Shown here: positions 22,589-33,365 of the stretch, piece by piece
Layout: each line of letters begins with the position of its first letter
Numbering within the stretch: position 1 is the first letter of the stretch
NCBI RefSeq assembly: GCF_003252725.1
Contig: NZ_QEPO01000004.1
Location: forward strand, 62,001-126,000
DNA: 64,000 nucleotides
Direction: 5' to 3'
Origin: Haemophilus parainfluenzae
Lineage (GTDB): Bacteria; Pseudomonadota; Gammaproteobacteria; Enterobacterales; Pasteurellaceae
Translations under genes and position numbers: made by a program
The notes under the pieces: model-generated
The model's input: only the letters and a program-made list of their open reading frames with translations
Database searches by the model: none
Told to the model about the DNA's origin: nothing

Positions 22589-22601
22589 GTTAATGATAAT
22601 A

Positions 22602-22632
22602 AAAAAGAGCGGTTATTTTGACCGCTCTTTTT
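22602..22632. terminator. Bidirectional terminator between atpC and ilvA
   Basis: AAAAAGAGCGGT, a 7-base loop, ACCGCTCTTTTT, with A- and T-runs on both sides. It serves the atp operon (plus) and ilvA (minus). Confidence 0.92.
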
Positions 22633-22638
22633 ATTTTT

Positions 22639-24180
22639 CTATCGTAAGAAATATCGATATGCTTTACTTTCACTCACATCTTCATAAACATAACCGAGTT
22701 CTGCTAAAGCTTGTTTAAATTCTACGTTATCTTTTTCGCCTAATTGGAAAGCCGCAAGAATATTACCGTAATCGGCTCCATGTGCACGATAATGGAATAA
22801 TGAAATATTCCAACGTTTACCCAAAATTTCTAAGAATTTAAGTAAAGCGCCTTTTTGCTCTGGAAATTCAAAGCTATAAAGTCGTTCATGATGATTGGAT
22901 ACTCGTCCACCCATTAAATAACGTACGTGAGTTTTCGCAATATCATCATCAGACATATCTTCTACATCAAAACCATTTTTCGTTAAATCAGCAATAATTT
23001 CCGATTTTTCAGCTTCATTAGCCGTGCGCACACCAACGAAAATACAGGCTTTTTGATTATCTGCATAACGATAACTGAATTCTGTTACCGCACGGTTGCC
23101 GATGACATGAGCAAATTTTAAGAAGCTGCCAGGCTGTTCCGGCATGGTTACCGCCAGTAAAGCTTCACGGTTTTCACCAATTTCGCAACGTTCTGAAACA
23201 TAACGCAATGTATGGAAGTTAAGATTGGCACCAGATAAAATTGCCGCCATATTTTTGCCTTCCAGATTGTTTTGTTTTACATATTTCTTCAAACCAGCTA
23301 ATCCTAAGGCACCAGATGGCTCAGCAACAGCACGCACATTTTCGAATAAATCTTTCATTGCCGCACAAACTTCATCGCTGTCTACCAATACCATACCGTC
23401 TAAATATTTTTGACATAAACGGAATGTTTCGTCACCAATACGTTTTACTGCTACACCATCAGCAAATAAGCCAACGTGTGCTAAATCGGTAGGTTCACCT
23501 TTTTTTAAGGCCGCATTCAAACAAGCTGAATCTTTGGATTCGACACCAATGACTTTAATTTCCGGCATAAATTGTTTGAGTAAAATGGCTACGCCAGCGG
23601 CGAGACCACCACCTCCGACTTGTACAAAGACATAATCCAAATCGGCAACTTGTTGCAACATTTCCATCGCCAATGTACCTTGCCCAGCGATAACCAATGG
23701 ATGATCAAACGGCGGGATAAATGTCATATGTTTAGATTTTGAAAGCTCAATAGCTTTAGCTTTGGCTTCATCAAAATTTGCTCCGTGTAGCAACACTTCA
23801 CCACCAAAACCGCGAACTGCATCCACTTTAATGCTTGGCGTGTTTTGTGGCATAACGATCAATGCTTTTAGCCCAAGTTGTTTCGCTGATAATGCTACGC
23901 CTTGCGCATGATTGCCCGCAGAAGCAGCAATAACACCAGCCTGTTTTTGTTCATCAGAAAGGCTAGAAATCATTGCATAAGCACCACGAAGCTTAAAGCT
24001 ATTTACTGGCTGGCGGTCTTCACGCTTAATCCAAATATTATTATGTAGGCGATCAGACAATTTGCCCATTTTTTGTAGTGGAGTTACGGTAGCGGCTTCA
24101 TATACTCTGGAGCCAAGTTTGACAATAGCGTTAATGTAATCCGATTGAGAGGGTTGAGGATTGGTGAGTAGGTTTTTCAT
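22639..24180 (-). CDS. ilvA: Threonine dehydratase, biosynthetic
   Basis: PLP enzyme that deaminates threonine to 2-oxobutanoate, the first step specific to isoleucine. 513 residues. The PLP lysine is Lys63 in NSFKLRGAY, and the glycine-rich phosphate loop is VGGGGLAAG. The C-terminal third carries two ACT-like regulatory domains (around 330-510) for isoleucine feedback, which separates it from the shorter catabolic TdcB. Last gene of the ilv cluster, 84 bases after ilvD with a hairpin between. Confidence 0.96.
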   Translation of the reverse strand: MKNLLTNPQPSQSDYINAIVKLGSRVYEAATVTPLQKMGKLSDRLHNNIWIKREDRQPVNSFKLRGAYAMISSLSDEQKQAGVIAASAGNHAQGVALSAKQLGLKALIVMPQNTPSIKVDAVRGFGGEVLLHGANFDEAKAKAIELSKSKHMTFIPPFDHPLVIAGQGTLAMEMLQQVADLDYVFVQVGGGGLAAGVAILLKQFMPEIKVIGVESKDSACLNAALKKGEPTDLAHVGLFADGVAVKRIGDETFRLCQKYLDGMVLVDSDEVCAAMKDLFENVRAVAEPSGALGLAGLKKYVKQNNLEGKNMAAILSGANLNFHTLRYVSERCEIGENREALLAVTMPEQPGSFLKFAHVIGNRAVTEFSYRYADNQKACIFVGVRTANEAEKSEIIADLTKNGFDVEDMSDDDIAKTHVRYLMGGRVSNHHERLYSFEFPEQKGALLKFLEILGKRWNISLFHYRAHGADYGNILAAFQLGEKDNVEFKQALAELGYVYEDVSESKAYRYFLR

Positions 24181-24229
24181 TGTATTTTTTGTTTATGATG
24201 AAGTGCGGGTAATTTTTTCTTTGTTTTAT

Positions 24230-24257
24230 TTCTCCCTCTCATAAAAGAGAGGGAGAA
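24230..24257 (-). other. Perfect hairpin between ilvD and ilvA
   Basis: TTCTCCCTCTC pairs with GAGAGGGAGAA around a 6-base loop. On the transcribed minus strand no U-run follows, so it is more likely a processing or stability element than an efficient terminator. Confidence 0.55.
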
Positions 24258-24264
24258 TCAGACA

Positions 24265-26103
24265 CTATTTTAAAAGTGTTTTATCACGAACGGCACCTTT
24301 ATCCGCAGAAGTAGCGAAGTGACCAAATACTTTTAATGCAAAAGACACTTCACGTTCACGGTTAGCTGGTTGCCAGCCTTTGGCATCTTGCTCGGTACGG
24401 CGTTTTGCTAATTCTTCATCGCTGATTTTGAGATTAATCGCGCGATTTGGAATATCAATTTCGATAATATCGTCATTATGTACTAAACCGATGGCACCGC
24501 CAGATGCCGCTTCAGGCGAGGCATGACCAATAGATAATCCAGAGGTACCGCCAGAGAAACGACCATCCGTTAATAAAGCACATTTTTTACCTAAGCCCAT
24601 AGATTTTAAGTAGCTGGTTGGATACAACATTTCTTGCATACCCGGGCCGCCTTTTGGACCTTCGTAACGGATAATCACAACGTGACCTTCTTTGACTTTA
24701 CCACCTAAAATACCAGATACAGCATCTTCTTGGCTTTCAAATACGATAGCACGACCGGTGAATTTCCAGATAGACTCATCTACACCCGCGGTTTTTACGA
24801 TACAACCATCTTTAGCGATGTTACCAAACAATACCGCTAGACCGCCTTCTTGAGAAATCGCATTTTCTTTGTTACGGATACATCCACTTACACGGTCATC
24901 ATCTACGCTATCCCAACGACAATCTTGTGAGAAGGCTTGCGTGGTGCGAATACCGGCAGGGCCGGCACGGAAGAATTTATGTAATTCTTCGTCTTTGTTA
25001 CGAATAATATCGTATTGATTTAATTGTTCTTCTAGTGTTGTTCCTAACACGGTTTTGGTATTACGGTGGATTAATCCTGCGCGATCTAATTCACCCAATA
25101 AGCCCATAATGCCACCTGCACGGTGCACATCTTCCATGTGGTATTTATTGGTGTTTGGTGCGATTTTGCTTAAGCAAGGGACAACACGGGATAAGCGGTC
25201 GATATCAGCCATTTGGAAATCTACGCCAGCTTCTTGAGCTGCCGCTAATAAGTGTAAAACGGTATTACTTGAACCACCCATCGCAATATCTAAACTCATG
25301 GCATTTTCAAAGGCCTCAAAGGTGCCAATTGAACGTGGCAATACGCTTTCATCATCTTGTTCATAATAGCGTTTGCAAAGCTCAACAATTTGACGACCTG
25401 CTTGTAAGAATAATTCTTTACGGTCAGCATGGGTCGCTAACATCGAGCCATTACCTGGTAAAGATAAACCTAACGCTTCGGTTAAGCAGTTCATTGAGTT
25501 AGCGGTAAACATCCCTGAGCAAGAACCACAGGTAGGGCAAGCACTGCGTTCAATCACATCAATACGCTCATCACTTACATTCGGATCAGCAGCTTCAATC
25601 ATCGCATCAACTAAGTCTAAGCGAATAAGTTGATCTGATAATTTCGTTTTACCTGCTTCCATTGGGCCGCCTGAAACGAAAATAGTTGGAATGTTTAAAC
25701 GCATTGCTGCCATCAACATTCCTGGGGTGATTTTGTCACAGTTAGAAATACACACCATAGCATCAGCACAGTGAGCATTAACCATATATTCCACGCTATC
25801 TGCGATTAAATCACGGCTTGGTAAGGAATAAAGCATCCCGCCGTGGCCCATTGCGATTCCATCATCCACCGCAATTGTATTGAATTCTTTTGCCACGCCG
25901 CCTGCTTTTTCAATTTCAGCTGCGACTAGTTGTCCCATATCTTTTAAATGAACATGTCCTGGTACAAATTGGGTGAATGAGTTCACTACCGCAATAATCG
26001 GTTTACCAAAGTCATTTTCTTTCATCCCTGTTGCACGCCATAAGGCACGTGCACCCGCCATATTACGACCCTGAGTACTGGTCGCTGAACGTAGTTTTGG
26101 CAT
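24265..26103 (-). CDS. ilvD: Dihydroxy-acid dehydratase
   Basis: Iron-sulfur enzyme for the third common step of valine and isoleucine synthesis. 612 residues, full length. Cluster-ligand regions are [12 protein letters not shown] and [18 protein letters not shown], and the C-terminal [18 protein letters not shown] is the second family signature. It follows the embedded lipoprotein gene by 38 bases and precedes ilvA. No ilvE separates it from ilvM, unlike the E. coli order ilvGMEDA. Confidence 0.97.
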   Translation of the reverse strand: MPKLRSATSTQGRNMAGARALWRATGMKENDFGKPIIAVVNSFTQFVPGHVHLKDMGQLVAAEIEKAGGVAKEFNTIAVDDGIAMGHGGMLYSLPSRDLIADSVEYMVNAHCADAMVCISNCDKITPGMLMAAMRLNIPTIFVSGGPMEAGKTKLSDQLIRLDLVDAMIEAADPNVSDERIDVIERSACPTCGSCSGMFTANSMNCLTEALGLSLPGNGSMLATHADRKELFLQAGRQIVELCKRYYEQDDESVLPRSIGTFEAFENAMSLDIAMGGSSNTVLHLLAAAQEAGVDFQMADIDRLSRVVPCLSKIAPNTNKYHMEDVHRAGGIMGLLGELDRAGLIHRNTKTVLGTTLEEQLNQYDIIRNKDEELHKFFRAGPAGIRTTQAFSQDCRWDSVDDDRVSGCIRNKENAISQEGGLAVLFGNIAKDGCIVKTAGVDESIWKFTGRAIVFESQEDAVSGILGGKVKEGHVVIIRYEGPKGGPGMQEMLYPTSYLKSMGLGKKCALLTDGRFSGGTSGLSIGHASPEAASGGAIGLVHNDDIIEIDIPNRAINLKISDEELAKRRTEQDAKGWQPANREREVSFALKVFGHFATSADKGAVRDKTLLK

Positions 26104-26141
26104 TGTTATAAATTCTCCAAGTAAATTTTTAGGGTTTGTTT

Positions 26142-26777
26142 TTATTTTCCAGATAAAGACTGAATTGCATAAAAAGGTAATGAGATAATTGCTAACGGTA
26201 CAAAAACAATCATTGCCGTTGATGCTCGTCCAGCAATTGTAATGTTATCCTCTGTTGCAGCTGCACTGAATCTTTTTTCTTGACGATATTCTAAGTACTT
26301 AGTTTCTAAAGGTTTAATCAATTTAGCTTTTTTCAAAATCTCATTTTTATTTTTAATATCAACAATTTCACCATCTTCCATTATAAAAAATATATTATGC
26401 TCATGCATATAGTAATATTTTTGTCCATAGAGCTCATTAGATTGCTTTTGAGTAAGCTCTTTATCATTAAAATATAGTGTTAATGTAGCTTTCACTTTGT
26501 TTTTTTCAACATCTTTAGCGATAGAATGAATTTTCACAGATGATATGTTTTTTACGTAAGGTGATCGTAAGATACGAATTAAATCTCCAGTTTGACTATA
26601 TTTTGAACCGGCAAAGTGATAACTATTAAGTTGCCCTATAGCATAAATGTTGTCTTCTGCTATAAAGAAAGAGTGAATTACTTCTTTTTGAGAAGATAGT
26701 TCTTTATCTTGTAATGAAGTGCATCCAAATAGCACGAAAGTAATAAGTAACCCTAATAACAAACGTATATTTTTCAT
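26142..26777 (-). CDS. Lipoprotein of unknown function embedded in the ilv operon
   Basis: 211 residues. The N-terminus is a lipoprotein signal: basic MKNIR, a hydrophobic run, then the lipobox LFGC with Cys19. The middle is charged and Lys-rich without motifs I recognise. Near the C-terminus (about 186-207) is a hydrophobic segment rich in Ile, Val and Pro that could be a membrane helix, odd for a lipoprotein. It starts inside the ilvM stop codon (TAATG) and ends 38 bases before ilvD, so it is co-transcribed with, and probably translationally coupled to, branched-chain amino acid genes. It is visibly more AT-rich than the flanking ilv genes, which suggests later insertion. No link to isoleucine synthesis is evident. 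Confidence 0.72.
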   Translation of the reverse strand: MKNIRLLLGLLITFVLFGCTSLQDKELSSQKEVIHSFFIAEDNIYAIGQLNSYHFAGSKYSQTGDLIRILRSPYVKNISSVKIHSIAKDVEKNKVKATLTLYFNDKELTQKQSNELYGQKYYYMHEHNIFFIMEDGEIVDIKNKNEILKKAKLIKPLETKYLEYRQEKRFSAAATEDNITIAGRASTAMIVFVPLAIISLPFYAIQSLSGK

Positions 26778-26995
26778 TATTTTATTCCTAATACATCCGG
26801 CAGTTTCGCCAATTGATTCACCAACAAATCAAAAGTGCGGTCAGATTTTACAGTGATTTTTAACTGCACTTTGGTTTCTACCAATGCCATCTCCATATTA
26901 GTCACAGTGAAGCCGCGTAAACGAATAACGCGTAATACACGTTCTAAAACCTCTGGGCGGTGTTGAGCGATCAAGTCAAAAGTATATTGGTTCAT
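26777..26995 (-). CDS. ilvM: Acetolactate synthase II small (regulatory) subunit
   Basis: 72-residue ACT-domain subunit of acetohydroxyacid synthase II (MNQYTFDLIAQHRPEVLERV onward). The start chosen is 26995, one base after the ilvG stop, with GGAGG from the end of ilvG as ribosome site. The upstream extension to 27031 overlaps ilvG and is not supported. An uptake signal inside the gene, read on this strand, gives the KSDRTF stretch. It is coupled at its 3' end to the lipoprotein gene. Confidence 0.93.
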   Translation of the reverse strand: MNQYTFDLIAQHRPEVLERVLRVIRLRGFTVTNMEMALVETKVQLKITVKSDRTFDLLVNQLAKLPDVLGIK

Positions 26996-26996
26996 C

Positions 26997-28652
26997 TTAA
27001 ATTTCCTCCAACATATCTGTGTTGCATGCACCCGGTGGCACTAATGGCCATACACATTCTTCAGGTGGAATGCATACTTGCAATAAATAGGCTGTTTCAC
27101 TATTTAATAAGCGATTAAGTGCTGCATCTACTTCATCAGCACGCTCAATGCGTTCAGCTGGAATATTAAAGGCTTTTGCCAACATCACGAAATCAGGGTT
27201 ATCTTCTAAGATGGTTTCAGAACGGCGTTTATTCCAGAAAAGGTCTTGCCATTGACGCACCATACCAAGGCGTTGGTTATCTAACAGCAAAATTTTCACT
27301 GGTAATTTGCCGCGTTTGATTGAACCCAATTCTTGAATGTTCATCATCAATGAACCATCGCCTGTCACCAAAATCACTTCATCATGAGGGCGTGCTTTTT
27401 TCGCACCTACCGCTGCAGGCAAACCAAATCCCATGGTGCCGAAGCCCGCAGAGGTAATATAGTTTTCTGGTGCGAAATGACGCATATGTTGTGCAGACCA
27501 CATTTGGTGTTGGCCCACATCAGTACAAATCACGGCATTTTGAGGTTTACGCTGTGAAAGTGTGTTGAGTAATGACCAAGGGTCAATCGGTCGGTTGCCT
27601 GCATTGTCGATATAAGTGAAGTCGAGTTTGGCTTTCAGCGCTTGAATATGCGCACGCCAATCATCAATCGCAAGCGGGATACTTAAAGCTTCTAAGGCTT
27701 GAATTAAATCACCTTGAAGGGCGACATTTGCCACACGGAGTTTGTTGATTTCCGCCGCATCAATATCACAATGAATCACTTTAGCTTGTGGCGCAAAACT
27801 GTCTAATTTACCCGTCACGCGGTCGTCAAAACGTGCACCGCACACTAACAATAAATCACATTCGTGCACGGCAATGTTTGCCGGTCTCGTGCCGTGCATA
27901 CCAATCATGCCCATATAAACGGGATCTGTTGGGTCAATTGAGCCTAAACCTTTCAATGTTGAAACAGATGGCATTTTGGTGATTTGTAGGAATTTTTTGA
28001 CCGCTTGTGTGGCTTTCGCCATGCCTACACCACCACCCACATAAAGCACGGGTTTTTTCGCTTGTGCCAATAATGCTTTGGCTTCAGTTAATTTTAATTC
28101 TGAAAGTGCGGTTGGTTTTACGGTCGGTTTGACAATAGGTTTTACATGTTCAGGTACATCGCTCACTTGGATGTTACGAGGCACATCAATTAACACAGGG
28201 CCTGGTCTGTCACTTTGTGCAATTTGGAAAGCAGAGGCAATAATTTCGGGGAGTTCTTCAATGGATTGCACAATGTAGCTGTGCTTGGTGCAAGCAAGAG
28301 ATAAACCTAAAACATCGGCTTCTTGGAAAGCATCGGTACCGATAAGAGGAGCAGCCACTTGGCCAGTAAATGCTACGAGTGGCACAGAATCAGCAAAGGC
28401 ATCGCCTAAACCTGTAATTAAATTGGTGGCGCCAGGGCCTGACGTTGCGACACAAACGCCGACTTTGCCTGTGGAGCGAGCATAACCAATTGCGGCTATA
28501 GCGGCACCTTGTTCGTTACGGCAAAGAAGATGGTCAAGACCTGAGTCATAGATGGCATCGTAGGTTGGCATGATTGCCCCGCCTGGGTAGCCGAAAAGAT
28601 CGGTTACACCGTGCGCTTTTAAACATTCGATAATGAGTTGTGCGCCTGTCAT
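26997..28652 (-). CDS. ilvG: Acetolactate synthase II large subunit
   Basis: ThDP-dependent catalytic subunit making acetolactate and acetohydroxybutyrate. 551 residues, intact, unlike the frameshifted gene of E. coli K-12. The ThDP-activating glutamate lies in [16 protein letters not shown]. The FAD and ThDP regions follow, with the ThDP motif [23 protein letters not shown] of the GDG-N type. First gene of the ilvG-ilvM-lipoprotein-ilvD-ilvA cluster. The 5' untranslated region is short and shows no leader peptide or attenuator. Confidence 0.97.
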   Translation of the reverse strand: MTGAQLIIECLKAHGVTDLFGYPGGAIMPTYDAIYDSGLDHLLCRNEQGAAIAAIGYARSTGKVGVCVATSGPGATNLITGLGDAFADSVPLVAFTGQVAAPLIGTDAFQEADVLGLSLACTKHSYIVQSIEELPEIIASAFQIAQSDRPGPVLIDVPRNIQVSDVPEHVKPIVKPTVKPTALSELKLTEAKALLAQAKKPVLYVGGGVGMAKATQAVKKFLQITKMPSVSTLKGLGSIDPTDPVYMGMIGMHGTRPANIAVHECDLLLVCGARFDDRVTGKLDSFAPQAKVIHCDIDAAEINKLRVANVALQGDLIQALEALSIPLAIDDWRAHIQALKAKLDFTYIDNAGNRPIDPWSLLNTLSQRKPQNAVICTDVGQHQMWSAQHMRHFAPENYITSAGFGTMGFGLPAAVGAKKARPHDEVILVTGDGSLMMNIQELGSIKRGKLPVKILLLDNQRLGMVRQWQDLFWNKRRSETILEDNPDFVMLAKAFNIPAERIERADEVDAALNRLLNSETAYLLQVCIPPEECVWPLVPPGACNTDMLEEI

Positions 28653-28706
28653 GTTGCTTCCCGTTTTTATGATTATTAAATAATTTTATGAATATTGAAG
28701 TTCAGC

Positions 28707-28712
28707 ATTGTA
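28707..28712 (-). promoter_or_regulatory. Possible -10 box of the ilvG promoter
   Basis: TACAAT on the minus strand, about 54 bases before the ilvG start. No convincing -35 lies at the right distance, so the promoter would be weak or activated. Confidence 0.35.
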
Positions 28713-28760
28713 GCGGAATTTTTCGCCTTTGGTTAGGTTTTCGCGAAAAAACAAATGAAA

Positions 28761-28790
28761 AAAACACGATAACTAAGATTATCGTGTTTT
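28761..28790 (-). terminator. Intrinsic terminator of the YebE-like gene
   Basis: On the minus strand AAAACACGATAA pairs with TTATCGTGTTTT around 6 bases and is followed by a T-run, about 46 bases past the stop codon. It isolates ilvG from the upstream gene. Confidence 0.88.
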
Positions 28791-28835
28791 TTGATAAGAA
28801 GTGCGGTCAGAAAACATAATGTTTTCTACACAAAA

Positions 28836-29474
28836 TTAGAAGCCTGCTTGTTTTTCTAATTGTTCAACAAGCGCATCATCTAAACCTAACGCTTGAGCTA
28901 AATCTGCTAAGAAAATAATTTCTTTGCGAGATAAATCTTTGCTTACTAAACGAGCTGCTAAATATACATTGCTTGCAAGTGCAGTATCATTACCTACAAG
29001 ACGAGCAATCTCGTTGATAGAAATTGGGTTTTGGATTTCTTGTTCAAGCCATTGCGCTAATTCAGGATTGTTACCTGCTTCATTTGCGATAGTTTGTTTT
29101 TCATCTTCAGTGATTTCACCATCTGCAGCCGCTGCAGCAATCATAGTACGTAAAATCAACTCACTCGCATCAACATGGTTTGATGAATTTAATACATCAA
29201 ACGCATTTTCTGAGATGTTTGGTTGGCTGCTTTGTTGGGATTTTTGATAGTTTTGGTACGCTTGGTAAGCAAGGTTACCTAAAACGGCAAGTGAGCCTAA
29301 TTTTGCTAAGCTTGCACCGCCGCTACGGCCTAAAATCATTGATAAAAGACCGCCTAATGCTGCACCACCGCCTACTTTGGTGAGAGAGTCGATAGTTTGA
29401 TTGCCTGTTTCAAGTTTACTTGCAGAGTTTTTAGCAACATCTAAAACTTGATTTAAAATGCTGTTGAGATCCAT
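28836..29474 (-). CDS. YebE-like DUF533 (TerB-related) protein
   Basis: 212 residues. A Gly/Ala-rich central segment (about 35-70) looks membrane-associated, and the C-terminal 110 residues form a helical TerB-like domain with the acidic DGEITEDEK motif. It resembles E. coli YebE, an envelope-stress-regulated protein of unknown function. The gene is alone, divergent from the sodium symporter, with its own terminator. The role is unknown. Confidence 0.8.
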   Translation of the reverse strand: MDLNSILNQVLDVAKNSASKLETGNQTIDSLTKVGGGAALGGLLSMILGRSGGASLAKLGSLAVLGNLAYQAYQNYQKSQQSSQPNISENAFDVLNSSNHVDASELILRTMIAAAAADGEITEDEKQTIANEAGNNPELAQWLEQEIQNPISINEIARLVGNDTALASNVYLAARLVSKDLSRKEIIFLADLAQALGLDDALVEQLEKQAGF

Positions 29475-29574
29475 AAATGTTTCCTTTTGGTTATTAATAG
29501 AGATTAAATTTGGCCTTTAGACAGTGATTTTTAAAAAAAATTCATTGTTTTTAACCGTACTTTAAATCAAATTC

Positions 29575-29602
29575 TTGACTAGGTTTTAGAATTCATTATA
29601 TT
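29575..29602 (+). promoter_or_regulatory. Promoter of the NSS symporter operon
   Basis: TTGACT, a 16-base spacer, TATATT, ending about 30 bases before the ATG at 29634. Confidence 0.65.
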
Positions 29603-29633
29603 GAAATCTTTCTTCATTCAAAAGGAACTTAAT

Positions 29634-31148
29634 ATGACGCAGTCAAACGCAAAGCGTGAGACCTTTTCTGGTCGGAAAGCATTTATTATGGCGGCGATTG
29701 GATCCGCTGTTGGCTTAGGAAACATCTGGCGTTTCCCTTATACCACTTATGAAAACGGTGGCGGTGCATTTATTATCCCTTATCTTATTGCACTTTTAAC
29801 CGCCGGTATTCCATTGCTTTTCTTAGATTACGCAATCGGTCATCGCCATCGTGGTGGTGCACCACTTTCTTATCGTCGTTTCAACCCGCACTTTGAAGTG
29901 TTTGGTTGGTGGCAGGTGATGGTGAACGTCATCATCGGTCTTTACTACGCAGTAGTATTAGGTTGGGCGGCAAGCTACACCTACTTCTCACTTAATTCTG
30001 CCTGGGGCGATAAACCAATTGATTTCTTCCTACACGAATTCTTAAAAATGGGCGATATCAGCAATGGTGTGAGCTTTGAGTTTGTTGGCATGGTGACAGG
30101 CCCATTAATCGCAGTATGGTTAGTAGCATTAGGCGTACTTTCTTTAGGTATTAAAAAAGGGATTTCTAAATCTTCAGACATCTTAATGCCTGTTTTAGTG
30201 GTGATGTTTGTGGCGTTGGTTGTTTATTCTTTATTTCTACCGGGTGCAGAAAAAGGCTTGAATGCGTTATTTACACCAGATTGGTCAAAATTGTCTAACC
30301 CAAGTGTGTGGATTGCGGCTTACGGTCAAATCTTCTTCTCTCTTTCTATTTGTTTCGGGATTATGATCACTTATGCGTCTTACCTGAAAAAAGATTCTGA
30401 TTTAACAGGAAGTGGTTTAGTTGTTGGCTTTGCGAACTCAAGCTTTGAAGTACTTGCAGGTATCGGTGTATTTGCGGCATTAGGCTTTATTGCCGCTGCA
30501 CAAGGTGTGGAAGTGAGTGAAGTGGCAAAAGGCGGTATTGGTTTAGCTTTCTTTGCATTCCCAACCATCATTAATAAAGCACCATTTGGTGAAGTGTTAG
30601 GGGTATTGTTCTTCGGTTCATTAACCTTCGCGGCATTAACTTCATTTATCTCTGTTATTGAAGTAATCATTTCAGCGATTCAAGATAAACTCCGTTTACG
30701 TCGAGCAAAAGCGACCTTTATTGTGGGTTTACCAATGATGGTGGTTTCAGTGATTTTATTCGGTACCACAACCGGTCTACCAATGCTTGATGTGTTGGAT
30801 AAATTCGTAAACTACTTTGGTATTGTAGCGGTAGCATTTGTTTCATTAATTGTGATTGTAGCAAATGAAAAACTTGGCTTATTAGGTAAGCACTTAAATG
30901 AAAGCTCTTCATTCAAAGTCGGTTTCCTATGGCGTTTATGCATTGTAATCACCACGGGTATTCTTGCCTTTATGTTATTGAGTGAAGGTGCGAAGGTATT
31001 TACAGAAGGTTATGAAGGTTATCCAAGTTGGTTCGTAAATACCTTTGGTTGGGGTATGGCAATTTTGCTTGTAGTCGTTTCGTTCATTCTTTCTCGCTTA
31101 AAATGGAAAAATGAAGAGAATCTCAATCTTGAAGAAAAAGGAGAATAA
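29634..31148 (+). CDS. Sodium-dependent amino-acid symporter, NSS/SNF family
   Basis: 504 residues with about 12 membrane helices. The first helix carries the sodium-site signature [27 protein letters not shown], characteristic of neurotransmitter:sodium symporters. Bacterial members import methionine, alanine, tryptophan or tyrosine. The presence of a MetS-type small subunit right after it suggests the methionine/alanine MetP subgroup, but the substrate is inferred. The start at 29634 has AAGGAA upstream; the frame extends to a TTG at 29601 without support. It is divergent from the YebE-like gene. Confidence 0.9.
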   Translation: MTQSNAKRETFSGRKAFIMAAIGSAVGLGNIWRFPYTTYENGGGAFIIPYLIALLTAGIPLLFLDYAIGHRHRGGAPLSYRRFNPHFEVFGWWQVMVNVIIGLYYAVVLGWAASYTYFSLNSAWGDKPIDFFLHEFLKMGDISNGVSFEFVGMVTGPLIAVWLVALGVLSLGIKKGISKSSDILMPVLVVMFVALVVYSLFLPGAEKGLNALFTPDWSKLSNPSVWIAAYGQIFFSLSICFGIMITYASYLKKDSDLTGSGLVVGFANSSFEVLAGIGVFAALGFIAAAQGVEVSEVAKGGIGLAFFAFPTIINKAPFGEVLGVLFFGSLTFAALTSFISVIEVIISAIQDKLRLRRAKATFIVGLPMMVVSVILFGTTTGLPMLDVLDKFVNYFGIVAVAFVSLIVIVANEKLGLLGKHLNESSSFKVGFLWRLCIVITTGILAFMLLSEGAKVFTEGYEGYPSWFVNTFGWGMAILLVVVSFILSRLKWKNEENLNLEEKGE

Positions 31149-31150
31149 AG

Positions 31151-31249
31151 ATGACAGGTATTGCACTTACAATGATGATTGTGTCGCTTTTGATTATTTG
31201 GGGCGGCTTGATCTTTGCTTTAATTAGACTTCCAAAAGAAGAAAAATAA
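31151..31249 (+). CDS. NSS transporter small subunit (MetS-like)
   Basis: A 32-residue single-helix protein: MTGIALTMMIVSLLIIWGGL, then a short tail LPKEEK. It starts 2 bases after the symporter stop codon, with the symporter's last codons (AAAGGAG) as ribosome site. Length, single helix, the W-G-G-L pattern and position match the methionine/alanine import small subunits found after NSS transporters. The assignment rests on context plus pattern. Confidence 0.8.
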   Translation: MTGIALTMMIVSLLIIWGGLIFALIRLPKEEK

Positions 31250-31280
31250 GGTCAAAATTGACCGCACTTTAAAATAAGTA

Positions 31281-31305
31281 GGGCGTGCTGAGCACGCCCT
31301 TTTTT
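31281..31305. terminator. Bidirectional terminator between the NSS operon and cpdB
   Basis: GGGCGTG, loop CTGAG, CACGCCC and a T-run on the plus strand. On the minus strand it follows the cpdB stop codon. An uptake signal lies just upstream at about 31261. Confidence 0.9.
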
Positions 31306-31306
31306 G

Positions 31307-33280
31307 TTATTTCGATAAATCGATTTGATATACCGCAAAGCCAACTTCATCAGTGCCGACTTTTTTCATTGGATATTGTGCATTGTCTTGAATGAATTTA
31401 GCTGCTTGTTCGCTTGGTGAGGTTTCAAAACGCACATCTAGTTTATCGTTACCTTTAATCGGTGCAAAACGCCAATTTTTATCCGCACTTGGGTTTACAT
31501 GGCCATGTTTTTCACTCTCTGCTTTGATGTAATCCGCAAGGATTTGACGGTTTTCATCAGGAGAAGCGTAAACAATGTGTGCATCGCCTGTGCCTGGGAA
31601 TTTATTACCGTAAGCACGATAGTTGTTAGTTGCAATTAAGAATTCTGCTTTTGGATCAACCGGTTTACCTTGGTAAGTTAAATTCACCACACGGTGTGAG
31701 TTCGGGTTAATCAATTTACATTCGCCGTCATAACGCGCTGGTTGAGTAAGGTCGAATTCATAATTTACGCCGTCAATTACATCATAGTTATAGGTACGGA
31801 AACCTTCCCAATCAAGTAAAGATTGTGGTTTGTCACTTGTTGGATCGATTTGTTTAAACATACCTGCGCTACATTCTAACCATTCTTTCAATTCTTCACC
31901 GGTTGCTTTTACCACAACTAATGTGTTTGGATAGAGGTATAAGTCTGCTGCGTTACGGAAGGTTAATTCACCTTTGTTCACTTCAGTATAGCCTGTTGGG
32001 TCATTTTTACGTCCACCTGCTTTAAATGGTGCGCCCGCACTTAAAATTGGTAACCCCGCCATTGCCGCAACACTTGGTGCTACTTTTTCAACGTAAGCTT
32101 TTTGTGCTTGGTTCACAATTTGAATTGTTGGGTCATCTTGTACTAACGCTAAGTAGCTGTACATGTTATCGGTCGCTTTACCGATTGGTTGTGCTACGAA
32201 TTCACGGGTGGTTTCATGCACAGGTTTTAAAAGTGCGGTCAATTCTGCATCACTTTCTGTGGTCGCTTTTTTGTTTTCGGCATCATAAATTGGACGAAGT
32301 ACCGCTTTACCATCAGTTACTAACCATTTGCCGTTGTGTTGAGCAAGGGTTAAGTCGATTACACTGATGTTGTTTGCCCAGTAGCCTGCCATACTTTCAG
32401 GCACGCCTTTTACGGTACCTTTAGCAATATCTGCATTTGGTGATTTAGCGAACTCTTTGTTCGGGAATAAACGGTGAGAGTGACCAAAAACAATCGCATC
32501 AATGTGTGGTACATCAGCAAGATAGAATGCTGAGTTTTCTGCACCTTCTTGATATGGCTCGTCAGATGGGCCAGTGTGTGCAAGTGCTACAATAATATCG
32601 GCGCCTTTTTGTTTCATTTCTGGCACATATTTTTGTGCAGTTTTCACGATATCGCGCGTTTCTACTTTGCCTTGTAAGTTCGCTTTATCCCACACCATAA
32701 TTTGTGGTGGCACAAAACCGATATAACCAATGTTTAGTTTATGGGTTTTGCCTTGGCTATCCACCACTTCTTTGGTTTGAATCACATAAGGCGTGAAATA
32801 GGGCTCTTCAGTACCGACTTTCACTACGTTGGCATTGATGATAGGGAATTTCGCTTGTTTAATCGCATCGGCTAAATAACCTAAGCCATAGTTAAACTCA
32901 TGGTTACCTAATGTTCCCACTTCATAGTGCATTGCATTTAAGCAATCTACAGCTGGGTTTGGTTTGCCTTCTTTGTAACCTTTAGCCGCTTGATAGTCAG
33001 CGATGGGGTTACCTTGGATTAAGTCACCGTTATCAACTAAAACGCTGTTTTTCACTTCTTGACGAGCTTGACGAATCAAGCTTGCTGCACGGGTAAAACC
33101 GAATTTCTCAGTAGGTGCATCTTTGTAGTAATCGAAGTCAGTCAAAAAACTGTGAATATCGGTTGTTGCCACAATACGTAAATCGACTTGTGTGTCGCTT
33201 TTTGCAAAAGCAAAACGGCTCGCACTCAACGCTAAAATGCTGCTTGCGCCAAGCTGGATGAAATCTCTTCTGTTGATCAT
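31307..33280 (-). CDS. cpdB: 2',3'-cyclic-nucleotide 2'-phosphodiesterase / 3'-nucleotidase
   Basis: Periplasmic bifunctional enzyme that degrades 2',3'-cyclic nucleotides and 3'-nucleotides for scavenging. 657 residues. The N-terminal metallophosphatase domain has [37 protein letters not shown] and FGHSHRLF; the C-terminal 5'-nucleotidase domain follows from about 370. The signal sequence is [19 protein letters not shown], a twin-arginine type, while E. coli CpdB has an ordinary Sec signal. A near-perfect CRP site lies 85 bases upstream, about -37 relative to a plausible start point set by a TATATT -10 at 33344-33349. Confidence 0.95.
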   Translation of the reverse strand: MINRRDFIQLGASSILALSASRFAFAKSDTQVDLRIVATTDIHSFLTDFDYYKDAPTEKFGFTRAASLIRQARQEVKNSVLVDNGDLIQGNPIADYQAAKGYKEGKPNPAVDCLNAMHYEVGTLGNHEFNYGLGYLADAIKQAKFPIINANVVKVGTEEPYFTPYVIQTKEVVDSQGKTHKLNIGYIGFVPPQIMVWDKANLQGKVETRDIVKTAQKYVPEMKQKGADIIVALAHTGPSDEPYQEGAENSAFYLADVPHIDAIVFGHSHRLFPNKEFAKSPNADIAKGTVKGVPESMAGYWANNISVIDLTLAQHNGKWLVTDGKAVLRPIYDAENKKATTESDAELTALLKPVHETTREFVAQPIGKATDNMYSYLALVQDDPTIQIVNQAQKAYVEKVAPSVAAMAGLPILSAGAPFKAGGRKNDPTGYTEVNKGELTFRNAADLYLYPNTLVVVKATGEELKEWLECSAGMFKQIDPTSDKPQSLLDWEGFRTYNYDVIDGVNYEFDLTQPARYDGECKLINPNSHRVVNLTYQGKPVDPKAEFLIATNNYRAYGNKFPGTGDAHIVYASPDENRQILADYIKAESEKHGHVNPSADKNWRFAPIKGNDKLDVRFETSPSEQAAKFIQDNAQYPMKKVGTDEVGFAVYQIDLSK

Positions 33281-33365
33281 ATGTGCTCCTGTTGTGTGAG
33301 AATCGACGGGATTTTAAATCTCTTTTACATATAAAGAAAGCGCAATATAAAGTTCTGAGATGAAG

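Noticed and set aside
28653-28835. Terminator hairpin before ilvG as an attenuator
   Set aside because: It is followed by a T-run and then by the ilvG promoter candidate, and it closely follows the upstream gene, so it is a normal terminator of that gene.
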